Shown: positions 50,971 to 63,057 of the stretch, piece after piece
Numbering within the stretch: the stretch's first letter is position 1
Layout: each line of letters begins with the position of its first letter
Assembly: GCA_016214695.1 (NCBI GenBank)
Contig: JACRNY010000001.1
Location: 744,001-808,000 of the forward strand
Reading direction: 5' to 3'
DNA length: 64,000 bases
Origin: Nitrosomonadales bacterium
GTDB lineage: Bacteria > Pseudomonadota > Gammaproteobacteria > Burkholderiales > Gallionellaceae
Made by a program: the position numbers and the translations under genes
Notes under the pieces: model-generated
What the model was told of the DNA's origin: nothing
Database searches by the model: none
The model's input: only the letters and a program-made list of their open reading frames with translations

Positions 50971-52185
50971 ATGAACACACCAGACCACATCCCCAGCACA
51001 AGCCAGCCGCTCAACATCGCGCTGGTCACCGAAACCTACCTGCCCGAGGTGAACGGCGTCGCCATCACCATCGGTCGCATGGTGCACGGACTGCGCCAGC
51101 GCGGGCACCGCATCCACATGGTGCGGCCGCGCCAGTTCAAGCAGGATGCGGCGGCGAAGGAAGACGGCTACGAGGAGACGCTGGTCTCCGGCATGCCGAT
51201 CCCCGGCTACCCCGAACTGAAATCCGGCCTGCCGGCAAAAGGCCTGCTGACGAAGCTGTGGAAACAGCAACGTCCCGACATCGTGCACATCGCCACCGAG
51301 GGTCCGCTGGGCTGGTCCGCACTTTCCGCCGCGCACAAGCTGGGCATCCCGGTGAGTACCGATTTCCACACCAACTTCCACAGCTACACGGCGCACTACG
51401 GCATCGGCCTGCTGAAGAAGCCCATCGCCGCCTACCTGCGCCACTTCCACAACAAGGCGGCCTGCACGCTGGTGCCCACCGCATCGCTGCAGCAGCAACT
51501 GGAGTTCGAGGGCTACAAGAACGTGCTGGTGGTCTCGCGCGGAGTGGACGGTTCGTTGTTCCATCCTGCCAAGCGCAGCGCCGAGCTGCGCGCCGCGTGG
51601 AACGCTGACGACGACACGCCGGTGGTCATGCTGGTGAGCCGCATCGCGCCGGAGAAGAACCTGCATGTGGTCATCCAGGCCTTCGAGCAGATGCGCAAGA
51701 TCAACCCGCTGGCACGCCTGGTGATGGTGGGCGACGGCCCCGCCCGCGCCGAACTGGAGAAACAGTATCCGCACGTGATCTTCGCCGGCATGCAGACCGG
51801 CGAACCGCTGGCGCAGCACTACGCCTCCGGCGACATCTTCCTCTACCCCAGCCTGACCGAGACCTACGGCAACGTCACCGTCGAGGCGATGGCGAGCGGT
51901 CTGGCCACCATCGCCTACGACTACGCCGCCGCGCAGCAGCATATCCGCCACGACGTGAACGGCCTGTTGGCGCCGTTCGCCGACACCGACGCCTTCGTCA
52001 CGCAGGCCAAGGGATTGATCTCGGACATGGCGCGCGTGCAACGCATACGCCTGGCTGCGCGCGACACAGTGGAATCGCTGACCTGGGAACACATCATGGG
52101 ACAGATGGAAGCGGTGTTGTTCGACACCGTCCGTGCACAGGGAGTCAAACATGGCCAACCTGAACTTACCCCTGCAACAGATTAA
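50971..52185 (+). CDS. GT4-family glycosyltransferase
   Basis: 404 residues from the ATG at 50971, with AGGA eight bases upstream; an ATG three codons earlier is less well placed. Features: N-terminal LVTETYLPEVNGVAITIGRM, DIVHIATEGPLGWSA, VSTDFHTNFHSY and the donor-site E-x7-E in SLTETYGNVTVEAMASG. These match GDP-mannose-dependent alpha-mannosyltransferases and sulfolipid or glycolipid synthases. Overlaps the PAP2 gene, so the two may act on the same lipid-linked product. Confidence 0.87.
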   Translation: MNTPDHIPSTSQPLNIALVTETYLPEVNGVAITIGRMVHGLRQRGHRIHMVRPRQFKQDAAAKEDGYEETLVSGMPIPGYPELKSGLPAKGLLTKLWKQQRPDIVHIATEGPLGWSALSAAHKLGIPVSTDFHTNFHSYTAHYGIGLLKKPIAAYLRHFHNKAACTLVPTASLQQQLEFEGYKNVLVVSRGVDGSLFHPAKRSAELRAAWNADDDTPVVMLVSRIAPEKNLHVVIQAFEQMRKINPLARLVMVGDGPARAELEKQYPHVIFAGMQTGEPLAQHYASGDIFLYPSLTETYGNVTVEAMASGLATIAYDYAAAQQHIRHDVNGLLAPFADTDAFVTQAKGLISDMARVQRIRLAARDTVESLTWEHIMGQMEAVLFDTVRAQGVKHGQPELTPATD

Positions 52186-52684
52186 GACCTGGGACGCCGA
52201 GCTGTGCGCCTTCTGCAACAGGCGCAGCCGCAACTTCACGGTGCGCAATCTTTTCCGCATCGCCAGCCGCCTCGGTGATGGGGTGTTCTGGTACACCCTG
52301 ATGATTGTGCTGCTGCTGGAAGACGGTGCCACCGCCCTGCCCGCCGTGCTGCACATGATCGTCGTCGGCCTGGTCGGCACGCTGGTATACAAATTCATCA
52401 AGGGCAAGACCCTGCGCCCGCGCCCGTTCAACGTCTACCCCGCCATCAAGTGCGTGGGCAAGACGCTGGACCAGTTCAGCTTCCCTTCCGGCCATACCAT
52501 GCACGCATTTGGCTTCAGCATCGTGGCCGTCGCCTACTACCCCGTGCTGTTCTGGCTGGTGTGGCCCTTCGCACTGCTGGTCGCACTTTCGCGCCCCATC
52601 CTCGGCCTGCACTACCCCAGCGACGTGCTGGCGGGTGCGGCACTGGGCGCGATGATCGCCTCACTGTCCTTCGCATTCATCTGA
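52151..52684 (+). CDS. PAP2-family membrane phosphatase
   Basis: 177 residues from the ATG at 52151, with GGGAG upstream; it overlaps the glycosyltransferase end by 35 bases. The three PAP2 motifs are [17 protein letters not shown] and [16 protein letters not shown], set among four to five membrane helices. Such enzymes dephosphorylate phosphatidate, undecaprenyl pyrophosphate or related lipid phosphates at the membrane; the pairing with a glycosyltransferase suggests a lipid or glycolipid substrate. Confidence 0.9.
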   Translation: MANLNLPLQQIKTWDAELCAFCNRRSRNFTVRNLFRIASRLGDGVFWYTLMIVLLLEDGATALPAVLHMIVVGLVGTLVYKFIKGKTLRPRPFNVYPAIKCVGKTLDQFSFPSGHTMHAFGFSIVAVAYYPVLFWLVWPFALLVALSRPILGLHYPSDVLAGAALGAMIASLSFAFI

Positions 52685-52721
52685 CACTCACTTTCCTTTC
52701 GCTTTCCCGGATCTGTTGCTC

Positions 52722-54338
52722 ATGCCAAAAATCTTTTTGCTGAATAAGCTCACCCTGCAGAGACAGCTGCGCCTGATGACGGCCATCTCCCTGTTGGGGA
52801 TGTCCGCCGTGATCTGTTTCGTGATGCTCAACCTCTATCAGCTCCGCAATGAGTTCGGCGCCTACCAGTCACTGCAGCTGACCGACAAGAACCTGATCGA
52901 GATCAAGGCGACCGCGCTGGCGGCCAGCCGTGGCGACCCCATCCTGGGCGAGACTGCGGTGCAACTGGCACAGGCCGACAACCGGATCCGTGAATCGCTG
53001 CTGCGCATCTCCGCGCTGACGACCGATCCGGCCCTGCTTGAACGGATCGAGGGGATGTCGAAGAGATGGGATGCCTACGCGCGCGGCTTCGAGGGGGCGA
53101 TCAAGATCGCCTCCGACAGCCCGGAAGATGCCCTGCAGATCCCGGATGCGATGTACAGCATGCACCTCGCGCCGATGGTTACTGATCTGGATGAACTGGT
53201 CGCCTCGAACAAGAAGATCGAGTCCGCTTCGGAACAGAGCATCGAAGCCGGGATGCGCAGCGTGCTGTGGCTGGTACTGCTGCCGCTGGTGCTGCTCGGT
53301 ATCTTGACCGTGGTGTCGCAGACCCTGTTCGGGCATCATCTGCGCAAACGCCTGGAAGACATCGTCGGCGAGATATCCCACCTGCACAACGGCGATCTGA
53401 GCCGCCGGCTGCCGGTGTACAACAACGACGAGATCAGTCATCTGGCCAGGACGATCAACAATTTCATCGCCCGTTTCGAGGCCATCCTGTACGAAGTGCA
53501 CTCTTCGGCCGACCAGACCCGCAAGACCGCCCACGGCGTCAGCCAGATGGCGCACTCGGTCACCAACAATGCCAAGGAACAATCCGCCAAGGCCTCCCAG
53601 GTGAGCGACGCCATGGAGGACATGGGCAACACCATCAAGACCATTGCCACGAACGCCGCGAATGCCTCCGATGCGGTTCGCCAGACCGTCGAACTCGTGC
53701 GATCGGGCAACGAGACCGGCCGCGCCACCATACTCGCCCTTGGACAGATCGACCAGACAGTCGGCTCATCGGTCACGACCATGGAAGGTCTCAACGTATC
53801 GATCCAGCGTATCGGCAGCGTGAGCCATCTGATCCGTGACATCGCGGAGCAGACCAACCTGCTGGCACTGAATGCCGCCATCGAGGCGGCCCGTGCCGGC
53901 GAGCAGGGACGGGGTTTCGCCGTGGTGGCCGACGAGGTGCGGAAACTGGCGGAGCGGACCGCCAATGCCACCGCGGATATCACCAGGATCGTCCAGCTCA
54001 TCGAGAGCGAGACCGACAAAGCGACTTGTGCGATGGTAGCGGCCAAACAGGAAGTGGCACAGGGCGTGTTGCACGGGGAGGATATGGGACAGCTACTGCA
54101 GCAGATCGAGCGCTCGGTACAGATCGTCACCGAGATGATGCGCCAGATCGCTGCCGCCACCGAAGACCAGTCGGCTGCCGGCGAACACATCTGGCGCAAC
54201 ATCGACACCGTCGCCACCATCAGCGCCGATACGGCCAGCAGCATCGAACAGGCCCGCAATGAGATGCTGACGCTGGCGGATTCCTCCAGAGCCCTGTTTG
54301 AAACGGTCGGCCAGTTCAAACTGGCCAAAGCCGCCTAG
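52722..54338 (+). CDS. Methyl-accepting chemotaxis protein
   Basis: 538 residues from the ATG at 52722. A membrane helix at each end of a short periplasmic helical sensor (about 20-40 and 185-210), a HAMP domain ([20 protein letters not shown]) and the signalling hairpin tip [20 protein letters not shown] with [20 protein letters not shown]. It signals to CheA/CheW to bias flagellar or twitching motility. The ligand is unknown. It ends overlapping by four bases with the convergent phospholipase-like gene. Confidence 0.94.
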   Translation: MPKIFLLNKLTLQRQLRLMTAISLLGMSAVICFVMLNLYQLRNEFGAYQSLQLTDKNLIEIKATALAASRGDPILGETAVQLAQADNRIRESLLRISALTTDPALLERIEGMSKRWDAYARGFEGAIKIASDSPEDALQIPDAMYSMHLAPMVTDLDELVASNKKIESASEQSIEAGMRSVLWLVLLPLVLLGILTVVSQTLFGHHLRKRLEDIVGEISHLHNGDLSRRLPVYNNDEISHLARTINNFIARFEAILYEVHSSADQTRKTAHGVSQMAHSVTNNAKEQSAKASQVSDAMEDMGNTIKTIATNAANASDAVRQTVELVRSGNETGRATILALGQIDQTVGSSVTTMEGLNVSIQRIGSVSHLIRDIAEQTNLLALNAAIEAARAGEQGRGFAVVADEVRKLAERTANATADITRIVQLIESETDKATCAMVAAKQEVAQGVLHGEDMGQLLQQIERSVQIVTEMMRQIAAATEDQSAAGEHIWRNIDTVATISADTASSIEQARNEMLTLADSSRALFETVGQFKLAKAA

Positions 54339-55183
54339 GCTTGGCTGAACACATCCTGCGGCAGCGGGATGCGGTGCCGCAGACGCTGCGGCGAGATGAG
54401 CGCGATGCGCTGGCGGATCTCCGGATCGTCCGCGTGCGGGTTGGCATCCCACACCGGCTCTTCCCCGCTGAGGATGCGGTCGATGTGGGTCAGCCGCGCG
54501 CTGGTCTCGCTCAGATAGTAGTTGAAGCGGCGCTGCATGCGAACATCCAGCCGGCGCGCGACGTGATAGCACAGCTGCGACAAGCGGCTGCTGCGCAACA
54601 GGTTCTCCGCCCCCGCCAGCATGACCACCCCGCGTCTTGCCACGGCATCCGAGCAGGCGAAATGCTGCGCGACATATTCCGCCAGCTCGTTGCGATGGCT
54701 GACCATCAGATCACCGGGTTCGGCAAAGAGCTGTTCGCGCAGATGCATGTCCATCGCCCACTCGCAGGCGGCATGCGTCAGCACCGGCACGTTGCCCCAC
54801 ATCTTCTCGTGCGCGGGAACGAAGTGGTTATGCGCGATCACATCCACCATCAGATGGCTGACGAATCCGAGCGACAGCGCACGTTCTTCGTCGCTCTGCG
54901 CATCGTCCAGCAGTTTGCGCGCGCGCTGCCACTGGTGCGTGGTGGAGAACGGCTCGCCCCAAGGGCGTTCGCTCAACAAGGCGAGGTCTGGCAGACAGGC
55001 GCCGGCCAGCACCAGTTTGGGGTAGGCGACGACGGCCTTGCGGAAGCGCGGATCGGTGAGCGGCACGGCCCACAGCAGCAGCTGCGCGAAATAGACATGG
55101 GTGTACAGACCCCAGGCAAAGGCATCGCTGCTGAACAACAGCAGCGGAAGCAGAAAGCGCCAATGTCCGAATAGCTTTTTCAT
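54335..55183 (-). CDS. Secreted zinc-dependent phospholipase C-like protein
   Basis: 282 residues with a signal peptide ([20 protein letters not shown]) cut before Trp in [11 protein letters not shown], so the mature N-terminus would be Trp, a zinc ligand in this family. [20 protein letters not shown] supplies the His/Asp cluster and [11 protein letters not shown] further ligands. The fold is that of zinc-dependent phospholipase C/S1-P1 nuclease-like proteins (PF00882). Substrate unknown. Confidence 0.8.
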   Translation of the reverse strand: MKKLFGHWRFLLPLLLFSSDAFAWGLYTHVYFAQLLLWAVPLTDPRFRKAVVAYPKLVLAGACLPDLALLSERPWGEPFSTTHQWQRARKLLDDAQSDEERALSLGFVSHLMVDVIAHNHFVPAHEKMWGNVPVLTHAACEWAMDMHLREQLFAEPGDLMVSHRNELAEYVAQHFACSDAVARRGVVMLAGAENLLRSSRLSQLCYHVARRLDVRMQRRFNYYLSETSARLTHIDRILSGEEPVWDANPHADDPEIRQRIALISPQRLRHRIPLPQDVFSQA

Positions 55184-55314
55184 GTCGCGCAGTGTCGCTG
55201 CGGCATGAGAAACTTTAATGACGCAATGATGATTTTATTGTGACGTTACCGACCGGTGCTCCGCCTTCTGCGATAATGCGCCGCAACCGACCCTGACCAT
55301 GGAAGCCGCTATCG

Positions 55315-56064
55315 ATGTCCTGGTTCATCACCAATCTGCTCAGCGCCCTCTTGCTGCCCCCGCTCAGCCTGCTGCTCGTCGCAGCGCTGGGCCTGTGGCT
55401 CTGGCACAAGCGCCCTGTGATCTCCCGCGTACTGCTCACCACTGCGGTCGCCCTGCTGTGGCTGCTCTCCACTCCCTTCGTCGCCGAGACTTTGCTGCAT
55501 GAGCTGGAAGGCGAACCGTATGTCACCGACACCGGGAAACCGCTGGCAGACGCCATCGTGGTATTGGGCGGCGGCACCTATTTCCATGCACCCGAGTACG
55601 AAGGTGACACAGTAAGCGAATACACCTTGCTTCGGCTCCGCTTCGCCGCAAAACTGCAGCGCGAGACCGGCAAGCCGATACTGGTCAGCGGGGGGAAACC
55701 CCTTGGGAACAGCTCGTCCGAGGCTGAACAGATGAAACAGGTGCTGGAGCAGGAATTCAATGTGCCAGTGCAGTGGATAGAAGGCGAATCGGACAATACC
55801 TTCGAGAATGCCCGCCTCAGCCGCGAGATGCTGAAACAGGCCGGCATCAGGCGCATCTATCTGGTCACCCATGCCTGGCACATGGCAAGGACGGTGCAGG
55901 CGTTCCAGGCTGCAGGTTTCCAGATCGTTCCGGCCCCCACTGCCTACACCACGCGCTATCGAACCGATCTGCTCGCCTTCATCCCCAATGCGAAAGCATT
56001 GCGCGACAGCAGGATATTCCTGCACGAGTTGATCGGAATACTCTGGTATCAGTTAAAATCCTGA
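55315..56064 (+). CDS. YdcF/ElyC-type DUF218 membrane protein
   Basis: 249 residues: two N-terminal membrane helices and a DUF218 domain (ADAIVVLGGGTYFHAPEYEG, ILVSGGKPLGNSSSEAEQMK, ESDNTFENARLSREML and YLVTHAWHMARTVQAF). ElyC-type proteins influence envelope polymer synthesis and undecaprenyl-phosphate use. The start ATG at 55315 lies in a divergent gap with the phospholipase-like gene. Confidence 0.88.
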   Translation: MSWFITNLLSALLLPPLSLLLVAALGLWLWHKRPVISRVLLTTAVALLWLLSTPFVAETLLHELEGEPYVTDTGKPLADAIVVLGGGTYFHAPEYEGDTVSEYTLLRLRFAAKLQRETGKPILVSGGKPLGNSSSEAEQMKQVLEQEFNVPVQWIEGESDNTFENARLSREMLKQAGIRRIYLVTHAWHMARTVQAFQAAGFQIVPAPTAYTTRYRTDLLAFIPNAKALRDSRIFLHELIGILWYQLKS

Positions 56065-56258
56065 CCGTCCGTCCCGCAATTGGCTTATTTAACACCAACG
56101 CAACAATAAGTTACGAAGAAGGCGTACCTCTTGCGGGTGATGGCGGATGCGCGATGTTTCGCAGAGAATGCTTCGTTCGTTGCCTTACAGAGTGATGGCA
56201 GTATTTCTTGTTGAGTTCCCCAACGCGGGAAGGTCGGATTCTAATTTCGAGGTGTCAC

Positions 56259-56675
56259 ATGAAAGCACGCATCAAATGGGTTGAAGAAGTCTCGTTCCTG
56301 GGCGAAACCGAGAGCGGCCATGCGGTATTGATGGACGGCCCTCCCGCGGGAGGCGGCCGCAATCTGGGACCACGACCGATGGAAATGCTGCTGATCGGCA
56401 CCGGCGCCTGCACCGCCTACGATGTGGTGCACATCCTCAAAAAAGCGCGCCAGCCGATCACCGACTGCGTGGTGGATATCGAATCCGAGCGCGCACCGAC
56501 TGACCCCAAGGTCTTCACCAAGATCCATCTGCACTTCGTGGTGACCGGCAAGAAACTGCGCCACGAACAAGTGGAACGCGCCATCCTGCTATCGGCGCAG
56601 AAATACTGCTCGGCTTCCATCATGCTGGGAAAAACTGCGGAAGTGACCCATGACTTCGAACTGATCGAAGGGTAA
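56259..56675 (+). CDS. OsmC-family protein
   Basis: 138 residues from the ATG at 56259, with GAGG seven bases upstream. OsmC/YhfA pattern: GRNLGPRPMEMLLIGTGACT with one Cys and QKYCSASIMLGKTAEVTHD with the second Cys, the peroxidatic pair of this family. It probably reduces organic hydroperoxides or stores reactive thiols in the cytoplasm; YhfA-like members are poorly characterised. Confidence 0.9.
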   Translation: MKARIKWVEEVSFLGETESGHAVLMDGPPAGGGRNLGPRPMEMLLIGTGACTAYDVVHILKKARQPITDCVVDIESERAPTDPKVFTKIHLHFVVTGKKLRHEQVERAILLSAQKYCSASIMLGKTAEVTHDFELIEG

Positions 56676-56680
56676 GGGCT

Positions 56681-56746
56681 GTTGATAGTTGATGGCTTAT
56701 GGTTGACCTGAACCAACCCTAAACCATCAACCTTCACCCATCAACG
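56681..56746. repeat. Imperfect hairpin repeat between osmC and coq7
   Basis: GTTGATAGTTGATGG and the complement CCATCAACxxxxxCCCATCAAC face each other across a short A/C-rich loop. Another non-coding palindromic element at a convergent gene junction; it might also act as a terminator for either gene. Confidence 0.6.
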
Positions 56747-56759
56747 GTTTGTTTGTGAT

Positions 56760-57386
56760 TCACACGAAATAAACTGTCTTCGTCATCACCTTCGACATCC
56801 CGCGCATCGCCAGCTTCACCGGCAACGGCAACTCGGCCGCGCCCAGTTCCACCGCCATATCGGAGTGCCCGACTTCATCCACATACATCTGCTGTGCGAT
56901 GGCGCGACTCTTGGCGTCCTGCGGCGGCAATGTATCCAGATGATGCTGCAGATGCGAACCGACCTGACGCTCGGTCTCGGCCAGGAAGCCCAGGTTCCAC
57001 TTGTCGCCCAATGCCCCGGCCAGCGCCCCCAGCGCCAGTGAACCGGTGTACCAGAGCGGATTGAGCAGGCTCAAACGACCGCCCAACTCATGCACGCGGT
57101 GCGAGGTCCACGCCAGATGCTCGGTCTCCTCCCAAGCGGCGTGGTTCAACCGCGCCTCCACTACCGGGTCTTTCGCAGTCAGCGCCTGGCCTTGATATAA
57201 AGCCTGCGCGCAGATCTCGCCGGTATGGTTGATGCGCATCAATGCCGCGGCATGTTTCTTCTCCGCCTCGCTCATCGCCACATCGGCAATGTCGGCATCG
57301 GGATAGGGACGCGCCGTCGGCGCCCTGGCGAACAGGGTGCGCAAGCCCTTGTCGAATTCGATGATCAGCGTATCCAGATTCAGCAT
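56760..57386 (-). CDS. coq7: Demethoxyubiquinone hydroxylase Coq7/UbiF-type
   Basis: 208 residues of the di-iron Coq7 family: RINHTGEICAQALYQGQAL, AAWEETEHLAWTSHRVHELG, HHLDTLPPQ and VDEVGHSDMAVELG, supplying the Glu and His iron ligands. It performs the last ring hydroxylation of ubiquinone synthesis in species lacking UbiF. The ATG at 57386 is preceded by AGGAGGATGT. Confidence 0.95.
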   Translation of the reverse strand: MLNLDTLIIEFDKGLRTLFARAPTARPYPDADIADVAMSEAEKKHAAALMRINHTGEICAQALYQGQALTAKDPVVEARLNHAAWEETEHLAWTSHRVHELGGRLSLLNPLWYTGSLALGALAGALGDKWNLGFLAETERQVGSHLQHHLDTLPPQDAKSRAIAQQMYVDEVGHSDMAVELGAAELPLPVKLAMRGMSKVMTKTVYFV

Positions 57387-57439
57387 GACATCCTCCTGTT
57401 GAGAATAGGGACAATTTTGAGGTTCCGATTATGCGCTCG

Positions 57440-57473
57440 CGCATAAAAAACGGCCACCCGAAGGTGGCCGTTT
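57440..57473 (-). terminator. Terminator of the first porin gene
   Basis: AAACGGCCACC and GGTGGCCGTTT pair around CGAA, and on the minus strand TTTTTTATG follows. It lies 28 bases past the porin stop. Confidence 0.88.
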
Positions 57474-57501
57474 CAGATTCTAAATCGACGGTTAGGTCAG
57501 A

Positions 57502-58569
57502 TTAGAATGCCTTCTTCAGACCAACGGCGATCATGCTGGAGCTGCCGCCCAGATCCAGAGTTCCTGCTGCCAAGGCGTTGCCGATCACGCTGTATGCGCG
57601 AGTAGCGGAGTCCTGGTTCATCTTGGAGTATGCAGCGTACAGCGTGGTGGTCTTGGACATGCCTTGCAGCCATGCCAGAGTCATGCCGTTCGCGCTGTCA
57701 GCAGCTGCTGTGCTGGCGATGGTGTTCTTGGCGTAGGTGAACAGCACTGCGCCAGGACCGACTGGAGCAACAGCGGTAAAGGACATCGCCTTGTCTGTGC
57801 CGGTGCCGTTGTCGACCTTGCTTGTCTGGTAAGTACCCATCAGCTTGGCGACGCCCAGATCGTAGGAAGCACCCAGAGCCATGTCTGTTGTTCCGTTGCC
57901 GGCAGCGCCGGTGCTGGAGTTTGCTGTGTCAGCGTAAACAGCACCAACGACCAGCTTGTCCACGCCGGTGTAGGTGGCAGACAACAGCATCGCTGTGGTC
58001 TTCAGGCCAGTAGTAGCGCCGGAAGCCAGACCCAGATTACCCAGACCACCCAGAGCTGTGGAGTAGTTCACGGCAACGGTCACACCGCCCATGTCAGGAG
58101 AGATGTAAGCCAGAGCGCGCTGGGCACGAGCAGCAACTGCTGCGGTACCGATCAGGAAACGGCCCTTGGTCACGTTCTGCAGCGGGGAAACACTGGAACC
58201 GGAGGTCGGGTCGAACTTGACAGCGAAGTCATAGCCTGTGGTTTGCAGGTAGCCGGTAGCAACGGTACCGAAGCTGCCAGCCAGTGCCAGCATTTCCTGG
58301 CGAGCTGCAACCAGCGTGGCGGAGTCTTGTGTGTCGAGGGAGTATTCCAGTTGAACGACAGCCTTCATGCCGTTGTCCAGGTCTTCAGCACCCTTGGCAC
58401 CGAGACGGGAACCGGACAGGCCACCGGAAACAGCCAGCAGGTCGCTCTTCTGACCGGAAGCGGAAACGCTAGCAACAGCAGCGTCGATGATGCCGTACAT
58501 GGTCACGTCGGCCATAGCCGGAGCGGAGAAAGCAGCAGCAACAGCCAAAGCGATGAGTTTCTTTTGCAT
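57502..58569 (-). CDS. Gram-negative outer-membrane porin (first copy)
   Basis: 355 residues. A signal peptide MQKKLIALAVAAAFSAPAMA precedes DVTMYGIIDAAVASVSASG, the usual first strand of trimeric porins of the betaproteobacterial OmpC-like family (16-strand barrel), and the chain ends with the aromatic VGLKKAF signal for outer-membrane insertion. General diffusion of small solutes. Rich in Ala, Gly and Thr. A second related porin gene lies upstream on the same strand with its own terminator. Confidence 0.92.
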   Translation of the reverse strand: MQKKLIALAVAAAFSAPAMADVTMYGIIDAAVASVSASGQKSDLLAVSGGLSGSRLGAKGAEDLDNGMKAVVQLEYSLDTQDSATLVAARQEMLALAGSFGTVATGYLQTTGYDFAVKFDPTSGSSVSPLQNVTKGRFLIGTAAVAARAQRALAYISPDMGGVTVAVNYSTALGGLGNLGLASGATTGLKTTAMLLSATYTGVDKLVVGAVYADTANSSTGAAGNGTTDMALGASYDLGVAKLMGTYQTSKVDNGTGTDKAMSFTAVAPVGPGAVLFTYAKNTIASTAAADSANGMTLAWLQGMSKTTTLYAAYSKMNQDSATRAYSVIGNALAAGTLDLGGSSSMIAVGLKKAF

Positions 58570-58769
58570 TTGAAAAATCTCCTCAGGGGTTTATCTTCTC
58601 GTCAGGGCCAATCCCTGCCGAAAAATTTTGGCTTGGCGGGATATCCCGTCTAGTCCGAGGCGCAAGGTATCACCCTCCTCGCAGCTGTATCAATGTCTGC
58701 TTCATAATTAAACGTTAATTTGTGTCATTTCTGCGACATATTTATGTAGCGATTTTGTCGGGTTTCAAA

Positions 58770-58799
58770 CGAAAAAAACGGACACCCGAAGGTGTCCGT
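58770..58799 (-). terminator. Terminator of the second porin gene
   Basis: ACGGACACC and GGTGTCCGT pair around CGAA, followed on the minus strand by TTTTTTTC. Stem, tetraloop and layout resemble those of the first porin terminator. Confidence 0.88.
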
Positions 58800-58827
58800 C
58801 GCTTCATCCGTCCTGACAGCAGTCAGA

Positions 58828-59829
58828 TCAGAAGGAGTGCACCAGGCCTGCGCCCAGATACTTGGTGGTCACGGCAGTCGCAGCATTCGCCTTGCTGGAG
58901 GTGTAGGCCGCGAACAGCTCGGTACGCTTGGAAAAGTTGTAGCTGTACTTCAAAGTGGCTTGAGTCACATCGTTGGCAACAACAGGCGCAACGGAAGTGG
59001 AGCCCGCTTTTGCATAATTCACCGCGATGACGCTGGGACCGGACTTGAACTTGCCGACCACTTCCATGTTCTTGCCGGTCACGTTGACGGTGGCGCTGGT
59101 GTTGGTCTTCAGGCTTTCGTACATCGCACCGACGGTGAAGGCGTCGATTTCGAACGCGCCGACCACACGCATGGCGGAATCGCTCTTGCCGGTCGTGGTC
59201 TGATCAGGGCGGCTCTCGTAAGCTGCTGCGACATAGATACCGTCAAGATCATAAGCGGCGGACATGGCCAAATCGGTCTTGTTGGTAGTTGCGGTCTTGG
59301 CTTCATCCGGGGCATACAGCACTGCTACCGTCACTGCGTCAGCGATCTTCGGGGAAGTGTACTGGACCATGTTCTTCAGGCGGGAATTGTAGTTCTTGCC
59401 GGCGGAACGGCCGATCACGTTGGTCGAGCTCCAGGAAGTGGTGTTGTCGAACAGTTCGATCTTGTTGTGCACGACCTTGAAGGGGGTGTCCCAGTTACCG
59501 AACATCACCTGACCGAACTCGCCACCGACACCGGCCCCGCTGTTGCGGGTGCCGTTGCCCAAACCATTGCCGCCGCTACCGTCGGCATCCATCTGTACTT
59601 CAAACTGGTACACGGCCGTCAGGCCGCCACCCAGATCTTCGCTGCCCTTCAGGCCGAAACGAGATGCATTGGTATTCACGCGGGTCTGGCTGACGACAGC
59701 AGGATTGCTGCTGCTCATCTGATCCAGGGTCATGAAGGCCTTGCCGTAAAAGGTCACGTTGGCGTTCTCAGCGAATGCCGGGGCGGAAAATGCTGCAGCG
59801 ATTGCCAGCGCGATCAGTTTCTTTTGCAT
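58828..59829 (-). CDS. Gram-negative outer-membrane porin (second copy)
   Basis: 333 residues. Signal peptide MQKKLIALAIAAAFSAPAFA, first strand NVTFYGKAFMTLDQMSS, then RFGLKGSEDLGGGLTAVYQF and a C-terminal LGAGLVHSF. Same family as the downstream porin, sharing almost the same leader but diverging in the barrel, so a duplicated pair with separate terminators. The two differ in the loops and may favour different solutes or growth conditions. Confidence 0.92.
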   Translation of the reverse strand: MQKKLIALAIAAAFSAPAFAENANVTFYGKAFMTLDQMSSSNPAVVSQTRVNTNASRFGLKGSEDLGGGLTAVYQFEVQMDADGSGGNGLGNGTRNSGAGVGGEFGQVMFGNWDTPFKVVHNKIELFDNTTSWSSTNVIGRSAGKNYNSRLKNMVQYTSPKIADAVTVAVLYAPDEAKTATTNKTDLAMSAAYDLDGIYVAAAYESRPDQTTTGKSDSAMRVVGAFEIDAFTVGAMYESLKTNTSATVNVTGKNMEVVGKFKSGPSVIAVNYAKAGSTSVAPVVANDVTQATLKYSYNFSKRTELFAAYTSSKANAATAVTTKYLGAGLVHSF

Positions 59830-60318
59830 CTTGAAGCTCCTTTAGTTGGGTTGGTTGCGTTGATCGACAGGGCGACCAACGGAATCAGATAAATTCCCCT
59901 GAGTGAGAATTCGGAGCGCATTCTGCCGAAGAAAAAATCCAAACCCGACTTGTAACAAAAAATTCACATGACCGTCTCAAACCCGCTACAGCATTGGGCT
60001 TGTAACGTAATTGCAATAAAAATGAGGTAAGCAAAACGCATATCGAAACAACGTGCCTCCTTGATCACCTCATACCGAATTCAGCGGCACAAAAAAAAAA
60101 GACCCCTCCCCCCAAAAGGGGAGAGTGGGATGGGGGAGGGGCAGAGGAAACAACACTTACCGGGTGATACCTTGCACATTGCGTGCTTGGCGGGAGATTA
60201 CGGCAGCCTGACTCACCCGAATCCGGCTGCCGTGGTCGCCAGGCTTTTAAGGCTTGGCAATTCCTTTTTTGACGTCATTCCCGCGCAGGCCGGAATGACG
60301 GATTATTTTGAATTCCAC
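59830..60318. other. Intergenic region with two palindromic elements
   Basis: No gene is supported here. Two elements are visible: CCCCTCCCCC paired with GGGGGAGGGG (60103-60141) beside an A10 run, and CGTCATTCC paired with GGAATGACG (60273-60300), the latter a string recurrent in many proteobacterial genomes. The right end borders the ppsA stop and the left end holds the second porin's promoter. Confidence 0.6.
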
Positions 60319-62694
<2,376 letters not shown>

Positions 62695-62730
62695 GAACTT
62701 CTCCTGTTTTATTAACTACAAAATCAAAAC

Positions 62731-62856
62731 TAGCCACAGAGATCACAGAGCCCACAGAGAGTGAATCGAAATGTCCAACTATCGCACTTCGAATCGAATG
62801 ATCCACTCTACTAATTAAAGCCGTTTTCTCTGTGATCTCTGTGTCCTCTGTGGCTA
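62731..62856. repeat. Hairpin repeat upstream of ppsA
   Basis: TAGCCACAGAG at 62731 and its complement CTCTGTGGCTA ending at 62856 form the base of a long imperfect stem made of CACAGAGATCACAGAG-type units. It fills the gap between ppsA and the small Cys-rich gene. Confidence 0.75.
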
Positions 62857-62871
62857 TTTGTTTTTCAAGGT

Positions 62872-63057
62872 TTAATGCTTCTCTCTCTTGCACTGATCTT
62901 CGCCGCACTTGTGGTTGCCGCAACCGCAACCTTCGCCCTCTTCGCGATGCGCGCCGAATTCGGGATGCAGCAAGGCGAAGCGGCGCGCGATGGCGCGTAC
63001 CACCAGCCAACCGGCCAGCAGGCCCAGCACGATCAATATCGTCTTTAAATAGATCAT
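62872..63057 (-). CDS. Small Cys-rich single-pass membrane protein beside rnfA
   Basis: 61 residues: an N-terminal helix (YLKTILIVLGLLAGWLVVRA) and a Cys/His-rich tail (GCGCGNHKCGEDQCKREKH) that could hold a metal or cluster. Its ATG overlaps the rnfA stop by four bases, so it is translated with the Rnf operon. It recalls small Cys-rich accessory proteins of NQR/RNF complexes such as NqrM, but the Cys spacing is different and I do not assign it. Possible role in cofactor delivery to the complex. Confidence 0.75.
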   Translation of the reverse strand: MIYLKTILIVLGLLAGWLVVRAIARRFALLHPEFGAHREEGEGCGCGNHKCGEDQCKREKH

